Below, piece after piece: positions 1-9,185 of a stretch of DNA of 64,000 bases (its first letter is position 1; each line of letters opens with the position of its first letter). The position numbers were made by a program, and so were the translations under genes. The notes under the pieces are model-generated. The model was not told the origin of the DNA. It ran no database searches and saw nothing but the letters and a program-made list of their open reading frames with translations. Source of the DNA: Beijerinckiaceae bacterium (GTDB taxonomy: Bacteria > Pseudomonadota > Alphaproteobacteria > Rhizobiales > Beijerinckiaceae); contig JAJPIC010000027.1 in NCBI GenBank assembly GCA_021324915.1, positions 186,001-250,000 of the forward strand. The letters are read 5' to 3'.

Positions 1-1
1 G

Positions 2-1330
2 ACGCTCGTCGGGGCGATGCTCCTCCCGCTCGTCCTCAATGGCTATCCCATCGTCTTCTGGGATAGCGGGACCTATATCTCGGCCTATTGGAACGTGCAG
101 TCGCTCGTCTCGCCGCCGCCGCAAAGACCGATATTCTATTCGCTCTATATTTTTGCCGCGAGCCTCGGGCGCACCTCGCTGCCGCTCGTTTGCCTGTCGC
201 AAGCCCTTCTCATTGCCGTTTTGCTGCGGGATCTGGCTTTTACGCACGCCCGGTCCAATCTGTTGCTCTTCGCGCTGGCGCTCGCCGTTGCGTTCTCCTA
301 TCTCGCGGTCCAGTGCTGCGCTCTGATGCCGGACATATGGAGTGCAATCGGGTTTCTTGCCGTCTATCTTTTGGTGGCCGAGGCGAGGCGAGCAACCTAT
401 CTTTATGCCGCACTCGTCACTTTGAGCGTGCTGTTTGCGCCGGCGAACGGGATCATCCTGGCAGCGGCGTTGCTGATGCTCCTTGCGGTAAGCTATGCTT
501 CCTGCCGGCCTCGCGCGTTGAATCTTGCCCGTTCGGGCTTAGCCGCCGGAGCCATTTTCTCCGGCCTGGCGTTCGCAACCCTCGCAAACGAAGCCAGCTA
601 CGGCATCGCCTCGCCGATTGCGAGCAGCGGCGCTTTTCTGTTCGCCACCCTGACCGGTGACGGTCTCACCGATGCTGCGCTCGATCGCATTTGCCGCGAG
701 AACAGCAATCCGATTTGCATGAAACGGAGCCTCTATGAAGGCAAGGATAGCCAGACGCTCCTCTGGGGAGGCCCGGGGCAGGGGGTAGGGATCTTCGATC
801 CGTCCAATCAGAAGCTGCTGACGGCGATCGATCTCGCGTCGATCGCTGCCGAGCCGGGGGAGTTCCTAAAGCGCGTCATCGCCCGCTCGGTCCGAACGCT
901 TACGATCTTTCCCAACGATCTTTCTCATCTTTACGGCGTGCGCTACGCGCCCGACGGCTGGCTTTCCGGGCAAATGGCGAGCTTCTACGATCTGCGCAGC
1001 TTCTTGCGTTCCTGGCAGGAATCCTCGGCGACGCCGTTCGCCTATCTGAAATATTATAAGTTCGCCCTGCTGCTCGGGATTGCCAGCGCCGCTGTTCTCT
1101 TTGTCGGATGGGGATTGTACCGGTCGCAGCGCGTTTTGACGTTTCTCGCCTATAGCGCGACCTTTGTGCTTGCCAATGCGGTGGTCACCGGCGGTCTTTC
1201 GACCGCCGCTGCGCGCTATAATGTCAAGGCAATGGATATAGCGGTGCTGACACTGCTCGTCGTCATGATCCAAGGCATTCAGCAGATGCGCGAAAAATCC
1301 GCATGCGACAGCGATGCGAGCGCATGCTGA
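2..1330 (+). CDS. Multi-pass membrane protein, 5' end possibly outside window
   Basis: The reading frame is open from the left edge; the first ATG is at 17 but the frame continues upstream to base 2, so the true start may lie outside the window. The 437 or more residues form about ten hydrophobic segments separated by short loops, with a longer soluble stretch around residues 210-340. The layout resembles polytopic glycosyltransferase-like or polymer-export membrane proteins, but I see no diagnostic motif and assign no function. It converges with the TetR gene, ending 16 bases from it. Confidence 0.7.
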   Translation, partial: TLVGAMLLPLVLNGYPIVFWDSGTYISAYWNVQSLVSPPPQRPIFYSLYIFAASLGRTSLPLVCLSQALLIAVLLRDLAFTHARSNLLLFALALAVAFSYLAVQCCALMPDIWSAIGFLAVYLLVAEARRATYLYAALVTLSVLFAPANGIILAAALLMLLAVSYASCRPRALNLARSGLAAGAIFSGLAFATLANEASYGIASPIASSGAFLFATLTGDGLTDAALDRICRENSNPICMKRSLYEGKDSQTLLWGGPGQGVGIFDPSNQKLLTAIDLASIAAEPGEFLKRVIARSVRTLTIFPNDLSHLYGVRYAPDGWLSGQMASFYDLRSFLRSWQESSATPFAYLKYYKFALLLGIASAAVLFVGWGLYRSQRVLTFLAYSATFVLANAVVTGGLSTAAARYNVKAMDIAVLTLLVVMIQGIQQMREKSACDSDASAC

Positions 1331-1346
1331 AGCGCTGCAATCGGGC

Positions 1347-2039
1347 TCAATGCGCCGGTAAATGCCGGCAGGCGGCGAGAAAGAAGGGGATCGCGCGCGC
1401 CACATGTGGTTCGATCTCTGCACGCAGCGTCTCGAGCTTTTCGCCGTAGAGCGCGCGAAGCACCAGCGGCAGGAAAACCAGGCTGAGAAAGAATCGCGCC
1501 GTTGTAGGAAGGCGCTCGGGTGCAAATGCCGGCAGCGTGCCGAGCTCATCGGATTGCGCCGCCTCACGCAAGAGGCGAGCGACCGATTCGGTCGCGAGCT
1601 CGTGCGCCATTCGGTGAACGCGGATCGCGAGCTCGGGAAAGCGCGTGGCTTCGGCGATGCCGACGCGCATCAGATCGACGGTGTTACCGACCAGCGCCCA
1701 GTGCAACACGGTCATCGCCACGCTTGCGAGACGGTGTTCAATGGGTCCGCTTGCAGGAATATGGCCTTCTAACTGCGCGGTGACCGTTGCGACGTTGCGC
1801 CTGACCACTTCGGCGAAAAGCGCTTCCTTGCCGGCAAACCGCGCATAGATGGTCTGCTTGCCGGCCCGGGCGAGGGCGGCGATCTCATCCATGCTCGCTC
1901 CGGCCAACCCGTGTTCGAGAAACACGTGCCGGGCCGCGTCGAGAATGCGGGTTTCCACCTCGCCGGCGAGCTGCTGCGGCGGGCGCCCCCTGCGCACCAT
2001 CCTGCGCTTCGGTATTTCGGCCAACTGAACCTTCACCAT
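1347..2039 (-). CDS. TetR/AcrR family transcriptional regulator
   Basis: About 230 residues. An N-terminal TetR helix-turn-helix spans roughly residues 20-65 (pattern ILDAARHVFLEHG..., then the recognition-helix motif KQTIYARFAGKEALF), followed by an all-helical ligand-binding domain. I chose the ATG at 2039 because an AAGGA box sits six bases upstream; in-frame ATGs at 2045, 2054 and 2117 are alternatives. It is divergent from the HlyD/MFS efflux operon, and the intergenic region carries two matching imperfect palindromes. It most likely represses that operon and possibly itself. The inducer is unknown. Confidence 0.9.
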   Translation of the reverse strand: MVKVQLAEIPKRRMVRRGRPPQQLAGEVETRILDAARHVFLEHGLAGASMDEIAALARAGKQTIYARFAGKEALFAEVVRRNVATVTAQLEGHIPASGPIEHRLASVAMTVLHWALVGNTVDLMRVGIAEATRFPELAIRVHRMAHELATESVARLLREAAQSDELGTLPAFAPERLPTTARFFLSLVFLPLVLRALYGEKLETLRAEIEPHVARAIPFFLAACRHLPAH

Positions 2040-2129
2040 GGACATCCTTCCCATCTTCCCGGAACCCGGCGAGACTAGCCTCCAGCGATTATCGTAATAT
2101 ATTGTATTATATGACAAAGTAAATAAACG

Positions 2130-2148
2130 AAACGGTACGGTACGATTT
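2130..2148. promoter_or_regulatory. Candidate TetR operator 1, upstream of the efflux promoter
   Basis: The 19-base sequence AAACGGTACGGTACGATTT is an imperfect palindrome centred on base 2139 and shares the TACGGTA core with site 2. It lies just upstream of the -35 box of the efflux operon and between the divergent TetR gene and that operon. Confidence 0.6.
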
Positions 2149-2152
2149 TATA

Positions 2153-2181
2153 TTGACCCGGGACCTTCCACGCGCTAGATA
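2153..2181 (+). promoter_or_regulatory. Sigma-70-type promoter of the emrAB-like operon
   Basis: A -35 box TTGACC (2153-2158) and a -10 box TAGATA (2176-2181) are separated by exactly 17 bases and face the HlyD/MFS genes. Operator-like palindromes flank it on both sides, which supports repression by blocking polymerase binding. Confidence 0.65.
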
Positions 2182-2184
2182 AGC

Positions 2185-2203
2185 GAACGATACGGTACCG
2201 TTC
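2185..2203. promoter_or_regulatory. Candidate TetR operator 2, over the transcription start
   Basis: GAACGATACGGTACCGTTC is a near-perfect 19-base palindrome (16 of 19 positions symmetrical) centred on 2194. It starts four bases after the -10 box, so it would cover the transcription start. Its centre is 55 bases from that of site 1. Confidence 0.65.
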
Positions 2204-2243
2204 TGTTTCTCAGAGGATCGGCACCGGGGAGGTCAGTTCCGCA

Positions 2244-3560
2244 ATGTCATTCGAGCCAAAAGACCGGGACGAGCAATTGCTGCTCGAGGGAATCGAGCCG
2301 GCTCCCGTTTTTCCTCAGGAAGCGCGGGCGTCAGACGATCATGCGCTGCGCGCGCGAGTGCGGGGGCCGCAACAACGCCCCTCCGGCGAGACGCCGCGAA
2401 AGAGCGGCGAACCGGGGGTCGTCGAGGCGCCGCCTCTTTACGAAGATCACCCATCGGAGCAGGCCGAGGGCGGCAAGAGCACCGAAAAGCGGCGCAGGAG
2501 CTTCCTGCGCCGGCATCCTTTCGCGTCCGCTATGGGATCGCTTTTAGCTCTTCTGATCGCCGCCGGCGGCTATGTCTATTGGGATTATACGAGCCATTTC
2601 GAGACGACGGACGATGCTTTCATTGCCGCGCGGCAGTTTTCCATCGCGCCGAAAGTGTCGGGCTACATCACCGCCGTGCCGGTTACCGACAACCAGCATG
2701 TCGCCGCAGGCGCCGTCGTTGCGCGCATCGATGATCGCGATTATCGCGCCGCGCTCGATCAGGCGCAGGCGCAGGTCGCCGGCGCCGAGGCGAGCATCCA
2801 GAACATCGACGCGCAAATCAATGTGCAAGAGGCGCAAATCAACGCCAGCCAGGCGCAGGTCGACCAGGCGCAGGCAGCCCTGGTTTTCGCCCAGCAGCAG
2901 GCCACCCGCTACGGCTATCTCGCAAATCGAGGCGTCGGCAGCGTCCAGAATGCGCAGCAATATTCTTCGCAGCTCGACGCGCAGCAGGCAACGCTCAAGA
3001 GCGCGCAGGCCAATCTCAAAGTGGCGCAGCGACAAGTCGAGTCGCTGAAGGCGCAGCGCGATAAGGCCCTTGCCGACCTCGCGGCGGCTAAAGCACAGCG
3101 CGATCAGGCGCAGTTGAACCTGTCTTATACAAATGTCACGGCCACGCAGGCCGGACATATCGCCAATCTTTCGGCGGCAGTCGGCCAATATGTACAGGCC
3201 GGCACGGCGCTCAGCAATTTCGTGCCGGACAACACCTGGATCACCGCCAATTTCAAGGAGACGCAACTCGACCGGATGCGGCCCGGCGAGCCGGTGACGA
3301 TCCGCATCGACGCCTATCCCGAGCGCGCCATCGAAGGGCACCTCGCCAGCGTTCAATATGGTTCGGGCACCGCCTTCTCGCTGCTGCCGCCGGAGAATGC
3401 GACCGGCAATTACGTCAAGATCGTCCAACGCGTGCCGGTGAAGATCATCATGGATAATCCGCCCGTCGATGTCGCGCTAGGCCCCGGCATGTCGGTCGAG
3501 CCCACCGTTCGGGTCAATCCCGCGCCTTCGCTCTACGAGCGGCTGAGGAGCTGGCTATGA
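2244..3560 (+). CDS. HlyD/EmrA-type membrane fusion protein of a multidrug efflux pump
   Basis: The periplasmic adaptor of a tripartite drug exporter, 438 residues. After a cytoplasmic N-terminal stretch of about 90 mostly polar residues there is one membrane segment (about 95-115), a biotinyl-lipoyl half (about 130-165), a long Gln/Ala-rich coiled-coil hairpin (about 170-300) and a beta-barrel. The N-terminal extension is longer than in typical EmrA. A GGGGAGGT ribosome site precedes the start. It overlaps the MFS gene by four bases (ATGA), so the two are translationally coupled. TetR regulation is suggested by the operators upstream. Confidence 0.93.
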   Translation: MSFEPKDRDEQLLLEGIEPAPVFPQEARASDDHALRARVRGPQQRPSGETPRKSGEPGVVEAPPLYEDHPSEQAEGGKSTEKRRRSFLRRHPFASAMGSLLALLIAAGGYVYWDYTSHFETTDDAFIAARQFSIAPKVSGYITAVPVTDNQHVAAGAVVARIDDRDYRAALDQAQAQVAGAEASIQNIDAQINVQEAQINASQAQVDQAQAALVFAQQQATRYGYLANRGVGSVQNAQQYSSQLDAQQATLKSAQANLKVAQRQVESLKAQRDKALADLAAAKAQRDQAQLNLSYTNVTATQAGHIANLSAAVGQYVQAGTALSNFVPDNTWITANFKETQLDRMRPGEPVTIRIDAYPERAIEGHLASVQYGSGTAFSLLPPENATGNYVKIVQRVPVKIIMDNPPVDVALGPGMSVEPTVRVNPAPSLYERLRSWL

Positions 3561-5164
3561 GCGTCCGCGCCGCGGCGGCCGGCGCGTCCCCCGCAACGAG
3601 GCGCGCCGGCAGCAACCCATGGCTGATCGCGGTCTTGGTTGCGCTCGCGACCTTCATGGAGGTGCTCGACACCACCATCGCCAATGTCGCGCTCCCCTAT
3701 ATTGCCGGCGGCATGGGGGTGAGCGAGGACGAAGCCTCCTGGGTCGTGACGACCTATCTCGTCGCCAACGCGGTCAGTCTGACGGCGAGCAGCTATCTCG
3801 CCCAGCGCTTCGGCCGCAAGCCGTTCTTCCTCGTCTGCCTTGCACTCTTCACCGCGAGCTCGCTCGCATGCGGCTTTGCCCCGAACCTTGGCACCTTGCT
3901 GCTTCTGCGCATCGCGCAAGGCCTCGGCGGGGGCGGAATGGTGCCGGTCTCGCAATCGATCTTGGCGGATTCGTTTCCGCCGGAGAAGCGCGGCCAGGGT
4001 TTTGCGCTGTTCGGCATCGCGGTGGTCGTGGCGCCCGTCGTCGGCCCGACGCTCGGCGGCTGGCTCTCGGATAATTTCTCCTGGCAATGGTGTTTCGAGA
4101 TCAACGGTCCGGTGGGATTGGCGACGATCGCGCTCATCTCCGCGCTCTTTCACGAGTCGGATGCTTCGCTCGCCGAGCGCAAGCGGTTCAAACGGCAGGG
4201 GATCGGGTTCGATCTCGTCGGCTTTGCGCTGATCGCAACTTTTCTCGGCTCGCTCGAGGTCGCGCTCGACCGCGGGCTCGAAGACGATTGGTTCGCCTCG
4301 TCCTTCATTGTCGCGGTCAGCGTCCTTTGCGTGCTCGCCTTCCTCAGCATGATCCCGTGGGAGCTCAGCCGGCGTAACCCGATGATCGATTTTCGAATCG
4401 TCGGCACGCGTCAGTTCGGCACGTCTTTTCTGGTGATGCTGGCGACCGGCGGCATTCTGCTCGCGACCACCCAATTCCTGCCGCAGCTTGTGCAGGAGCA
4501 ATATGGCTATACCGCTTCCTGGGCCGGCCTCGTGCTGACGCCGGGCGGGCTTGTCACGGCCTTCATGATGCCGGTCGCCGGGTGGCTGACGGGGAAAGTG
4601 CAGCCGCGTTGGCTGATTTCCGCCGGCGCAGCGATCTGCGCGCTGGCCATGTACGACATGACGCGGATCACTCCCGACGTGAACTTCTGGTTTTTCGCTC
4701 AGTCGCGCATCTATCTCGGTGTTGGCCTGCCGCTCATCTTTCTTCCGGTCATAACGGCGTCCTACGACGGCGTTCCTCCGAACAAGACCGATTTGGCCTC
4801 CGCTTTGATCAATGCGGCGCGCAATACCGGCGGCTCGATCGGCATATCGCTTGCCAATAATGTGCTCGCGCACCGCGAGCAGTTCCATCACAGCCGGCTC
4901 GTCGAGCTTGCCAATCCCGCGAGCCCCCAATATCGCGATACGCTCAAACAGGTGACCGACTTTTTCATCGCGCAGGGCAGCTCGCTTCTGCAAGCGCAAC
5001 AACAAGCCATCGGCTGGATCGGCAAGCAGGTCGAGGCGCAGGCGACGCTGCTCGGCTATATCGACGTCTTCTGGACATTGATGGTGATTTCCGCCGTCAC
5101 GGCGCTGCTCGCGCTGCTGCTGCGCAAGATCAAGCTCGGCGGGGCGGCTCCCGCTGCCCATTGA
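3557..5164 (+). CDS. EmrB/QacA-type MFS drug transporter (DHA2, 14 TM)
   Basis: The inner-membrane pump of 535 residues that works with the upstream HlyD adaptor to expel hydrophobic compounds using the proton gradient. Family motifs are clear: DTTIANVALPYIAGG in TM1, the TTYLVANAV segment, the loop 2-3 motif RFGRKPFF, and fourteen hydrophobic segments. The last 70 residues contain the Gln-rich periplasmic loop common in EmrB. The ATGA overlap with the adaptor gene shows a two-gene operon. Confidence 0.95.
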   Translation: MSVRAAAAGASPATRRAGSNPWLIAVLVALATFMEVLDTTIANVALPYIAGGMGVSEDEASWVVTTYLVANAVSLTASSYLAQRFGRKPFFLVCLALFTASSLACGFAPNLGTLLLLRIAQGLGGGGMVPVSQSILADSFPPEKRGQGFALFGIAVVVAPVVGPTLGGWLSDNFSWQWCFEINGPVGLATIALISALFHESDASLAERKRFKRQGIGFDLVGFALIATFLGSLEVALDRGLEDDWFASSFIVAVSVLCVLAFLSMIPWELSRRNPMIDFRIVGTRQFGTSFLVMLATGGILLATTQFLPQLVQEQYGYTASWAGLVLTPGGLVTAFMMPVAGWLTGKVQPRWLISAGAAICALAMYDMTRITPDVNFWFFAQSRIYLGVGLPLIFLPVITASYDGVPPNKTDLASALINAARNTGGSIGISLANNVLAHREQFHHSRLVELANPASPQYRDTLKQVTDFFIAQGSSLLQAQQQAIGWIGKQVEAQATLLGYIDVFWTLMVISAVTALLALLLRKIKLGGAAPAAH

Positions 5165-5206
5165 TTTTCGGCAAGTCGCATAAGGCGCGTGGCGCAGGAG
5201 GTCTTA

Positions 5207-5770
5207 ATGAGCTCAGCAATCTTCTCCGCCGTCGCCGTGCTTGCGGGCTCCGCCATGGGCGGCGTTACATCCATCGCCTCGACCTTGTTGGCGCAGCGCT
5301 CGCAGACGAGAGCCCAGCAACTCGCCGAACATATATCGAAGCTCGAGACGCTTTACGGCGAATTCATCGATGAGGCCTCGCGTCTCTATGTGCAGGCCGT
5401 GACCCACGACAGCCCGCAACCGGGGGATTTCGTCAACCTCTACGCCAAGGTCGGAAAGATGCGTTTCATGTCGTCCGCTCCGGTCGTCGCCAGCGCGGAG
5501 GGCGTCATCCGCATCCTCGTCGAGACCTATCTGCAGCCGAACAAGAATCTCGAGCAGCTCAAAGCCGATCTGGACAAAGAGGCGCTCGATCCTTTGCGCC
5601 AATTCAGTGACGCCTGCCGCGCCGAGTTGCGCAACGAATTGGATTTATTGATTCTCGCTCCGGGCGGAGCGCGGCGCGCTCGCAATGGAGAGGCGATCCA
5701 TGATCTTGCGGCCTCGACGGCAAGGCACTTTCGAACGGCTCGTGCCAATCCTGTTGTCCGTCCCGAGTGA
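5207..5770 (+). CDS. Hypothetical protein with N-terminal membrane segment
   Basis: 187 residues from an ATG at 5207 preceded by a strong AGGAGG site. The first 25 residues are hydrophobic and Ala/Gly-rich (one membrane segment or uncleaved signal). The rest is helical and charged with a likely coiled coil (QTRAQQLAEHISKLETLYGE) and ends in an Arg-rich tail. It follows the efflux pump by 42 bases on the same strand and might be co-transcribed, but no family is recognised. Confidence 0.75.
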   Translation: MSSAIFSAVAVLAGSAMGGVTSIASTLLAQRSQTRAQQLAEHISKLETLYGEFIDEASRLYVQAVTHDSPQPGDFVNLYAKVGKMRFMSSAPVVASAEGVIRILVETYLQPNKNLEQLKADLDKEALDPLRQFSDACRAELRNELDLLILAPGGARRARNGEAIHDLAASTARHFRTARANPVVRPE

Positions 5771-5871
5771 GGGGAGCGGAGGATTGCCGCGTGGGTGTGC
5801 GCCGCGACAAACGGAGCGGCGGCGGTTCGCGGGGAGAACTTCCGGAATTTATCAATTTCCGCCCTCGAATC

Positions 5872-6578
5872 TTATAGGCTCATGCGAAGGCCGAAGGAGA
5901 AAACGGCATTACGGCTCCCGGCGCCCTCGCCGAAATCGGGTCCGGGATATTCGGCCAGCAGTTTCAGTCGCGAACGGGGCAGAAAGGCGCGCCCAGGATC
6001 GCCCACAAACACGTCGATTTCCGATTGGACGCATCTTTCAAGGAAGGCCGAAACGCGTTCGGCGAGATCCTGCGCATAAAACAAATCGCCGACGAGAATC
6101 ACATCGACAGGGGGCGGGTGAGGTCGCCGAACAGCGGAACAAGGCTCACACCGTTTGCCACGGCGTTCAAACGAGTGGCGGCGATCGCGTAGGGGTCGAC
6201 ATCGGCCGCGATCACGCTCTTTGCGCCGGCCTTTGCCGCGGCTATCGCGACGAGCCCGGATCCGCAGCCGAGATCGAGTATGCGACGTCGCGCGACGATT
6301 TCGGGACAGTCCAGGATGTAGCGGGCGAGCGCGAGGCCGCCGCCCCAAACATAGGCCCAATAGGGTGAGCCAAAATCCTCGTCCAATTCGGCAAGACGCC
6401 GCAGACCGCTCTTCGGACCCGCCGTATGCAGCGAAATCTCCGGCATCGACGGTACCCGAGCCAACGGCAAGTTTGCCCGGATGAACTCGTCAATTCCAGG
6501 CCGTGGCAAAGTGTCTGTCGTGGGTCTCTCCCAAAAGAGCCATTTGATATAATATCGCAGATAAAGGCGCGGCCTCAA
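5872..6578 (-). pseudogene. SAM-dependent methyltransferase, frameshifted
   Basis: The N-terminal part (6578 down to about 6110) carries PEISLHTAGPKSG, then PYWAYVWGGGLALARYILD and the SAM motif LDLGCGSGLVAIAAAKAGA, as in the nicotinamide/protein-lysine methyltransferase-like family. It stops at 6099. The C-terminal part continues in another frame (VDVILVGDLFYAQDLAERV to the stop at 5872). The frame changes at a run of five G on the + strand (6110-6114); one extra base would restore a product of about 235 residues. This is either a genuine inactivating deletion or a homopolymer base-call error. The first 25-30 residues may not be translated. Confidence 0.75.
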
Positions 6579-6642
6579 ATCTGCCCGCCGTGACGAAGAT
6601 CATCCGCCCTGTCATCCGACGATATCTACGGGACGTGCAGCA

Positions 6643-6852
6643 ATGAAAATCTCCGGACGCAATTTCATCAAAGGCAAGGTTGTCGACGTCAAGAAGGGAG
6701 CAACCACCGCCCACGTCCATGTCGATATCGGCCATGGTGTCATCATTACCGCCTCGATCACCAACGAAGCGGTCGATGATCTGGAGCTCGAGAACGGCAA
6801 AGACGTTCACGCCCTGATCAAGGCATCCGACGTCATGATCGCCGTCGACTAG
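6643..6852 (+). CDS. Mop-type molybdate-binding (TOBE) protein
   Basis: 69 residues, the usual size of a single-domain molbindin. The sequence follows the Mop pattern closely: SGRNFIKGKVVDVKKGATTAHVHVDIG, then ITASITNEAVDDLEL and a final KASDVMIAVD. Such proteins bind molybdate or tungstate as oligomers in the cytoplasm, for storage or homeostasis. No mod transport genes are in view, so it stands alone between the broken methyltransferase and thrS. Confidence 0.9.
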   Translation: MKISGRNFIKGKVVDVKKGATTAHVHVDIGHGVIITASITNEAVDDLELENGKDVHALIKASDVMIAVD

Positions 6853-6862
6853 AGCACCGCTT

Positions 6863-6899
6863 CCCCGGATGAGCCCGCGAAGCGGGCGAAGATCCGGGG
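6863..6899. terminator. Nested hairpin, terminator-like or REP-like
   Basis: Outer arms CCCCGGAT (6863-6870) and ATCCGGGG (6892-6899) enclose an inner CCCGC-GAA-GCGGG hairpin. It sits 10 bases after the Mop gene. There is no T-run, so it may be a repeat-type palindrome rather than an intrinsic terminator. The rest of the gap to thrS shows nothing further. Confidence 0.45.
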
Positions 6900-7075
6900 T
6901 CCGGACTGTGTGCTTATTCCTGGATCGCGCTCTTCTCCCGGGCCTTGATCCGACAATCGCTCCGGGCGGTTGACAAAGCCCGCAAAAACCTTCCATTGGC
7001 GCATGTCGGAAGCTCAATTTCCGCATTCTCGCGCTTACGCCGATTGGTATCGGCGAGTGAGCTCAAGGAGACACG

Positions 7076-9049
7076 ATGATTTCCATCACATTTCCGGACG
7101 GCGCTTCGCGCTCTTACCCCGCCGGCGTGCGGGGAGCCGAAATTGCCAAGAGCATTTCGCCTTCGCTCGCCAAACGCGCCGTCGCGATGTTCGTCGACGG
7201 CAAGCTCAGCGATCTCGCCGATCCGATCGAAGAAGACGCCAACGTCGAATTCATCGACCGCGATGATCCGCGCGCGCTCGAACTGATCCGCCACGATGCG
7301 GCCCATGTGCTCGCCGAAGCCGTGCAGACGCTTTATCCCGGCACGCAGGTGACGATCGGTCCGGTGATCGAGAACGGCTTCTATTACGACTTCTATCGCG
7401 CCGAGCCGTTCACGCCGGAGGATTTCCCGGAAATCGAGAAGAAAATGGCGGAGATCATCGCCAAGGACCGGCCCTTCACCAAGGAGATCTGGTCGCGCGA
7501 CGAGGCAAAATCCTGGTTCGAGAAGCAGGGCGAAGCCTTCAAGGTCGAACTCGTCGACGCGATCCCGCATAACGAGCCGGTGAAGATCTATAAACAGGGC
7601 GAATGGCTCGACCTCTGTCGCGGCCCGCACATGACTTCGACCGGCAAGATCGGCCAAGCGTTCAAGCTCATGAAGGTGGCAGGCGCTTATTGGCGCGGCG
7701 ATTCGACGAGGCCGATGCTCCAGCGCATCTATGCGACGGCCTTTGCGAGCAAAGCCGAGCTCGACGCCTATCTCCATCAGCTTGCCGAGGCCGAGCGGCG
7801 CGATCACCGCCGGCTCGGGCGCGAGATGGACCTCTTCCATTTCCAGGAAGAAGGGCCGGGCACGGTGTTCTGGCACCCGAAAGGCTGGACCTTGTTCCAG
7901 ACTCTCATCGCCTATATGCGGCGCCGACAGCAGGCCGATTCCTATCTCGAGGTCAACACGCCGCAAGTGCTCGACCGAGCGCTCTGGGAAATGTCGGGCC
8001 ATTGGCAGACATTTCGCGAGAACATGTTCGTCACCATGACGGAAGACGAGCGGGTCTTCGCGCTAAAGCCGATGAATTGCCCGGGCCACATCCAGATCTT
8101 CAAGAATGGTCTCAAATCCTATCGCGATCTCCCTTTGAAGATCGCCGAATTCGGCATCGTGCATCGCTACGAACCTTCCGGCGCCTTGCACGGCATCATG
8201 CGCGTGCGCGCTTTCACGCAGGACGATGCGCATATTTTCTGCACCGAAGACCAGATCATGCAGGAGGCGCTGCGGATCAACGATCTCATCCTTTCGATCT
8301 ACAAGGATTTCGGCTTCGAAGACATCGTTATCAAAATGTCGACGCGCCCGGAAAAGCGTGTCGGAACGGACGAAGCTTGGGACAAGGCGGAAGCGGCACT
8401 CACGCGCGTGCTCGAGGAGCTCGAGGCGCGCGGCTTCAAGGTCGGCCTCAATCCGGGCGAGGGCGCTTTTTACGGACCGAAGCTCGAATATACGTTGCGC
8501 GACGCCATAGGGCGCGAATGGCAGTGCGGCACGACGCAGGTCGATTTCAACATGCCCGGCCGTCTCGGCGCTTTCTATGTCGGGGCGGACAGCGAGAAGA
8601 AAACGCCGGTGATGATCCACCGCGCCATGTTCGGCTCGCTCGAACGCTTCACCGGCATTCTCATCGAACATTTCGCCGGTCATTTGCCGCTTTGGCTCGC
8701 ACCGGTGCAGATCATGATCGCCACGATCACCCAGGATGCGGACGAGTACGCCTTGGAGGTGCTGGCGGGCGCGCAAGCTGCGGGGCTGCGGGCCGAGGCC
8801 GATCTCAGGAACGAGAAGATCACCTACAAGGTGCGTGAGCATTCGCTCGCCAAAATCCCGGTCCTCATGGTGGTCGGCAAGCGCGAGGCTGCCGAGCGCA
8901 CGCTCTCCCTGCGCCGGCTCGGCACGCAAGATCAGGAAACGATGAGTTTAGAGGCCGCCTTGGCCCGGCTCGCCGATGAAGCGACACCGCCGGATCTCAA
9001 ACGGCTCCTGGATTCGGCTCCCGAGCCGGTGCGCGCGGCAGCCGGTTAA
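7076..9049 (+). CDS. thrS: Threonyl-tRNA synthetase
   Basis: Charges tRNA-Thr with threonine in the cytoplasm. At 657 residues it has the full bacterial architecture: TGS domain (1-62), the editing/SAD domain with [11 protein letters not shown] and the zinc-type DLCRGPHM, the class II catalytic core with motif 2 [20 protein letters not shown] and the zinc Cys in KPMNCPGH, and a C-terminal anticodon-binding domain. AAGGAGA precedes the ATG. No T-box leader is seen upstream. Confidence 0.98.
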   Translation: MISITFPDGASRSYPAGVRGAEIAKSISPSLAKRAVAMFVDGKLSDLADPIEEDANVEFIDRDDPRALELIRHDAAHVLAEAVQTLYPGTQVTIGPVIENGFYYDFYRAEPFTPEDFPEIEKKMAEIIAKDRPFTKEIWSRDEAKSWFEKQGEAFKVELVDAIPHNEPVKIYKQGEWLDLCRGPHMTSTGKIGQAFKLMKVAGAYWRGDSTRPMLQRIYATAFASKAELDAYLHQLAEAERRDHRRLGREMDLFHFQEEGPGTVFWHPKGWTLFQTLIAYMRRRQQADSYLEVNTPQVLDRALWEMSGHWQTFRENMFVTMTEDERVFALKPMNCPGHIQIFKNGLKSYRDLPLKIAEFGIVHRYEPSGALHGIMRVRAFTQDDAHIFCTEDQIMQEALRINDLILSIYKDFGFEDIVIKMSTRPEKRVGTDEAWDKAEAALTRVLEELEARGFKVGLNPGEGAFYGPKLEYTLRDAIGREWQCGTTQVDFNMPGRLGAFYVGADSEKKTPVMIHRAMFGSLERFTGILIEHFAGHLPLWLAPVQIMIATITQDADEYALEVLAGAQAAGLRAEADLRNEKITYKVREHSLAKIPVLMVVGKREAAERTLSLRRLGTQDQETMSLEAALARLADEATPPDLKRLLDSAPEPVRAAAG

Positions 9050-9185
9050 CTTCTGCCGGCTGCCTCCGGTTTGCCGCAACCCGCAATTATCCCTGCTGAG
9101 AACAGAGGAGGCGAGCTTCCGCTTCTGGACAGTGATTGCTGCCCTTGTTAACGAGTCATTGCCTGGCATCGGATAAATCGATGTT

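Noticed and set aside
3533-5161. 542-codon minus-strand frame opposite the EmrB gene
   Set aside because: The + strand encodes a complete 14-TM transporter; the antisense product is highly charged low-complexity sequence.
6853-7075. T-box or other leader riboswitch upstream of thrS
   Set aside because: T-boxes are a Gram-positive feature; only the hairpin at 6863-6899 was seen and no specifier or antiterminator-like elements.
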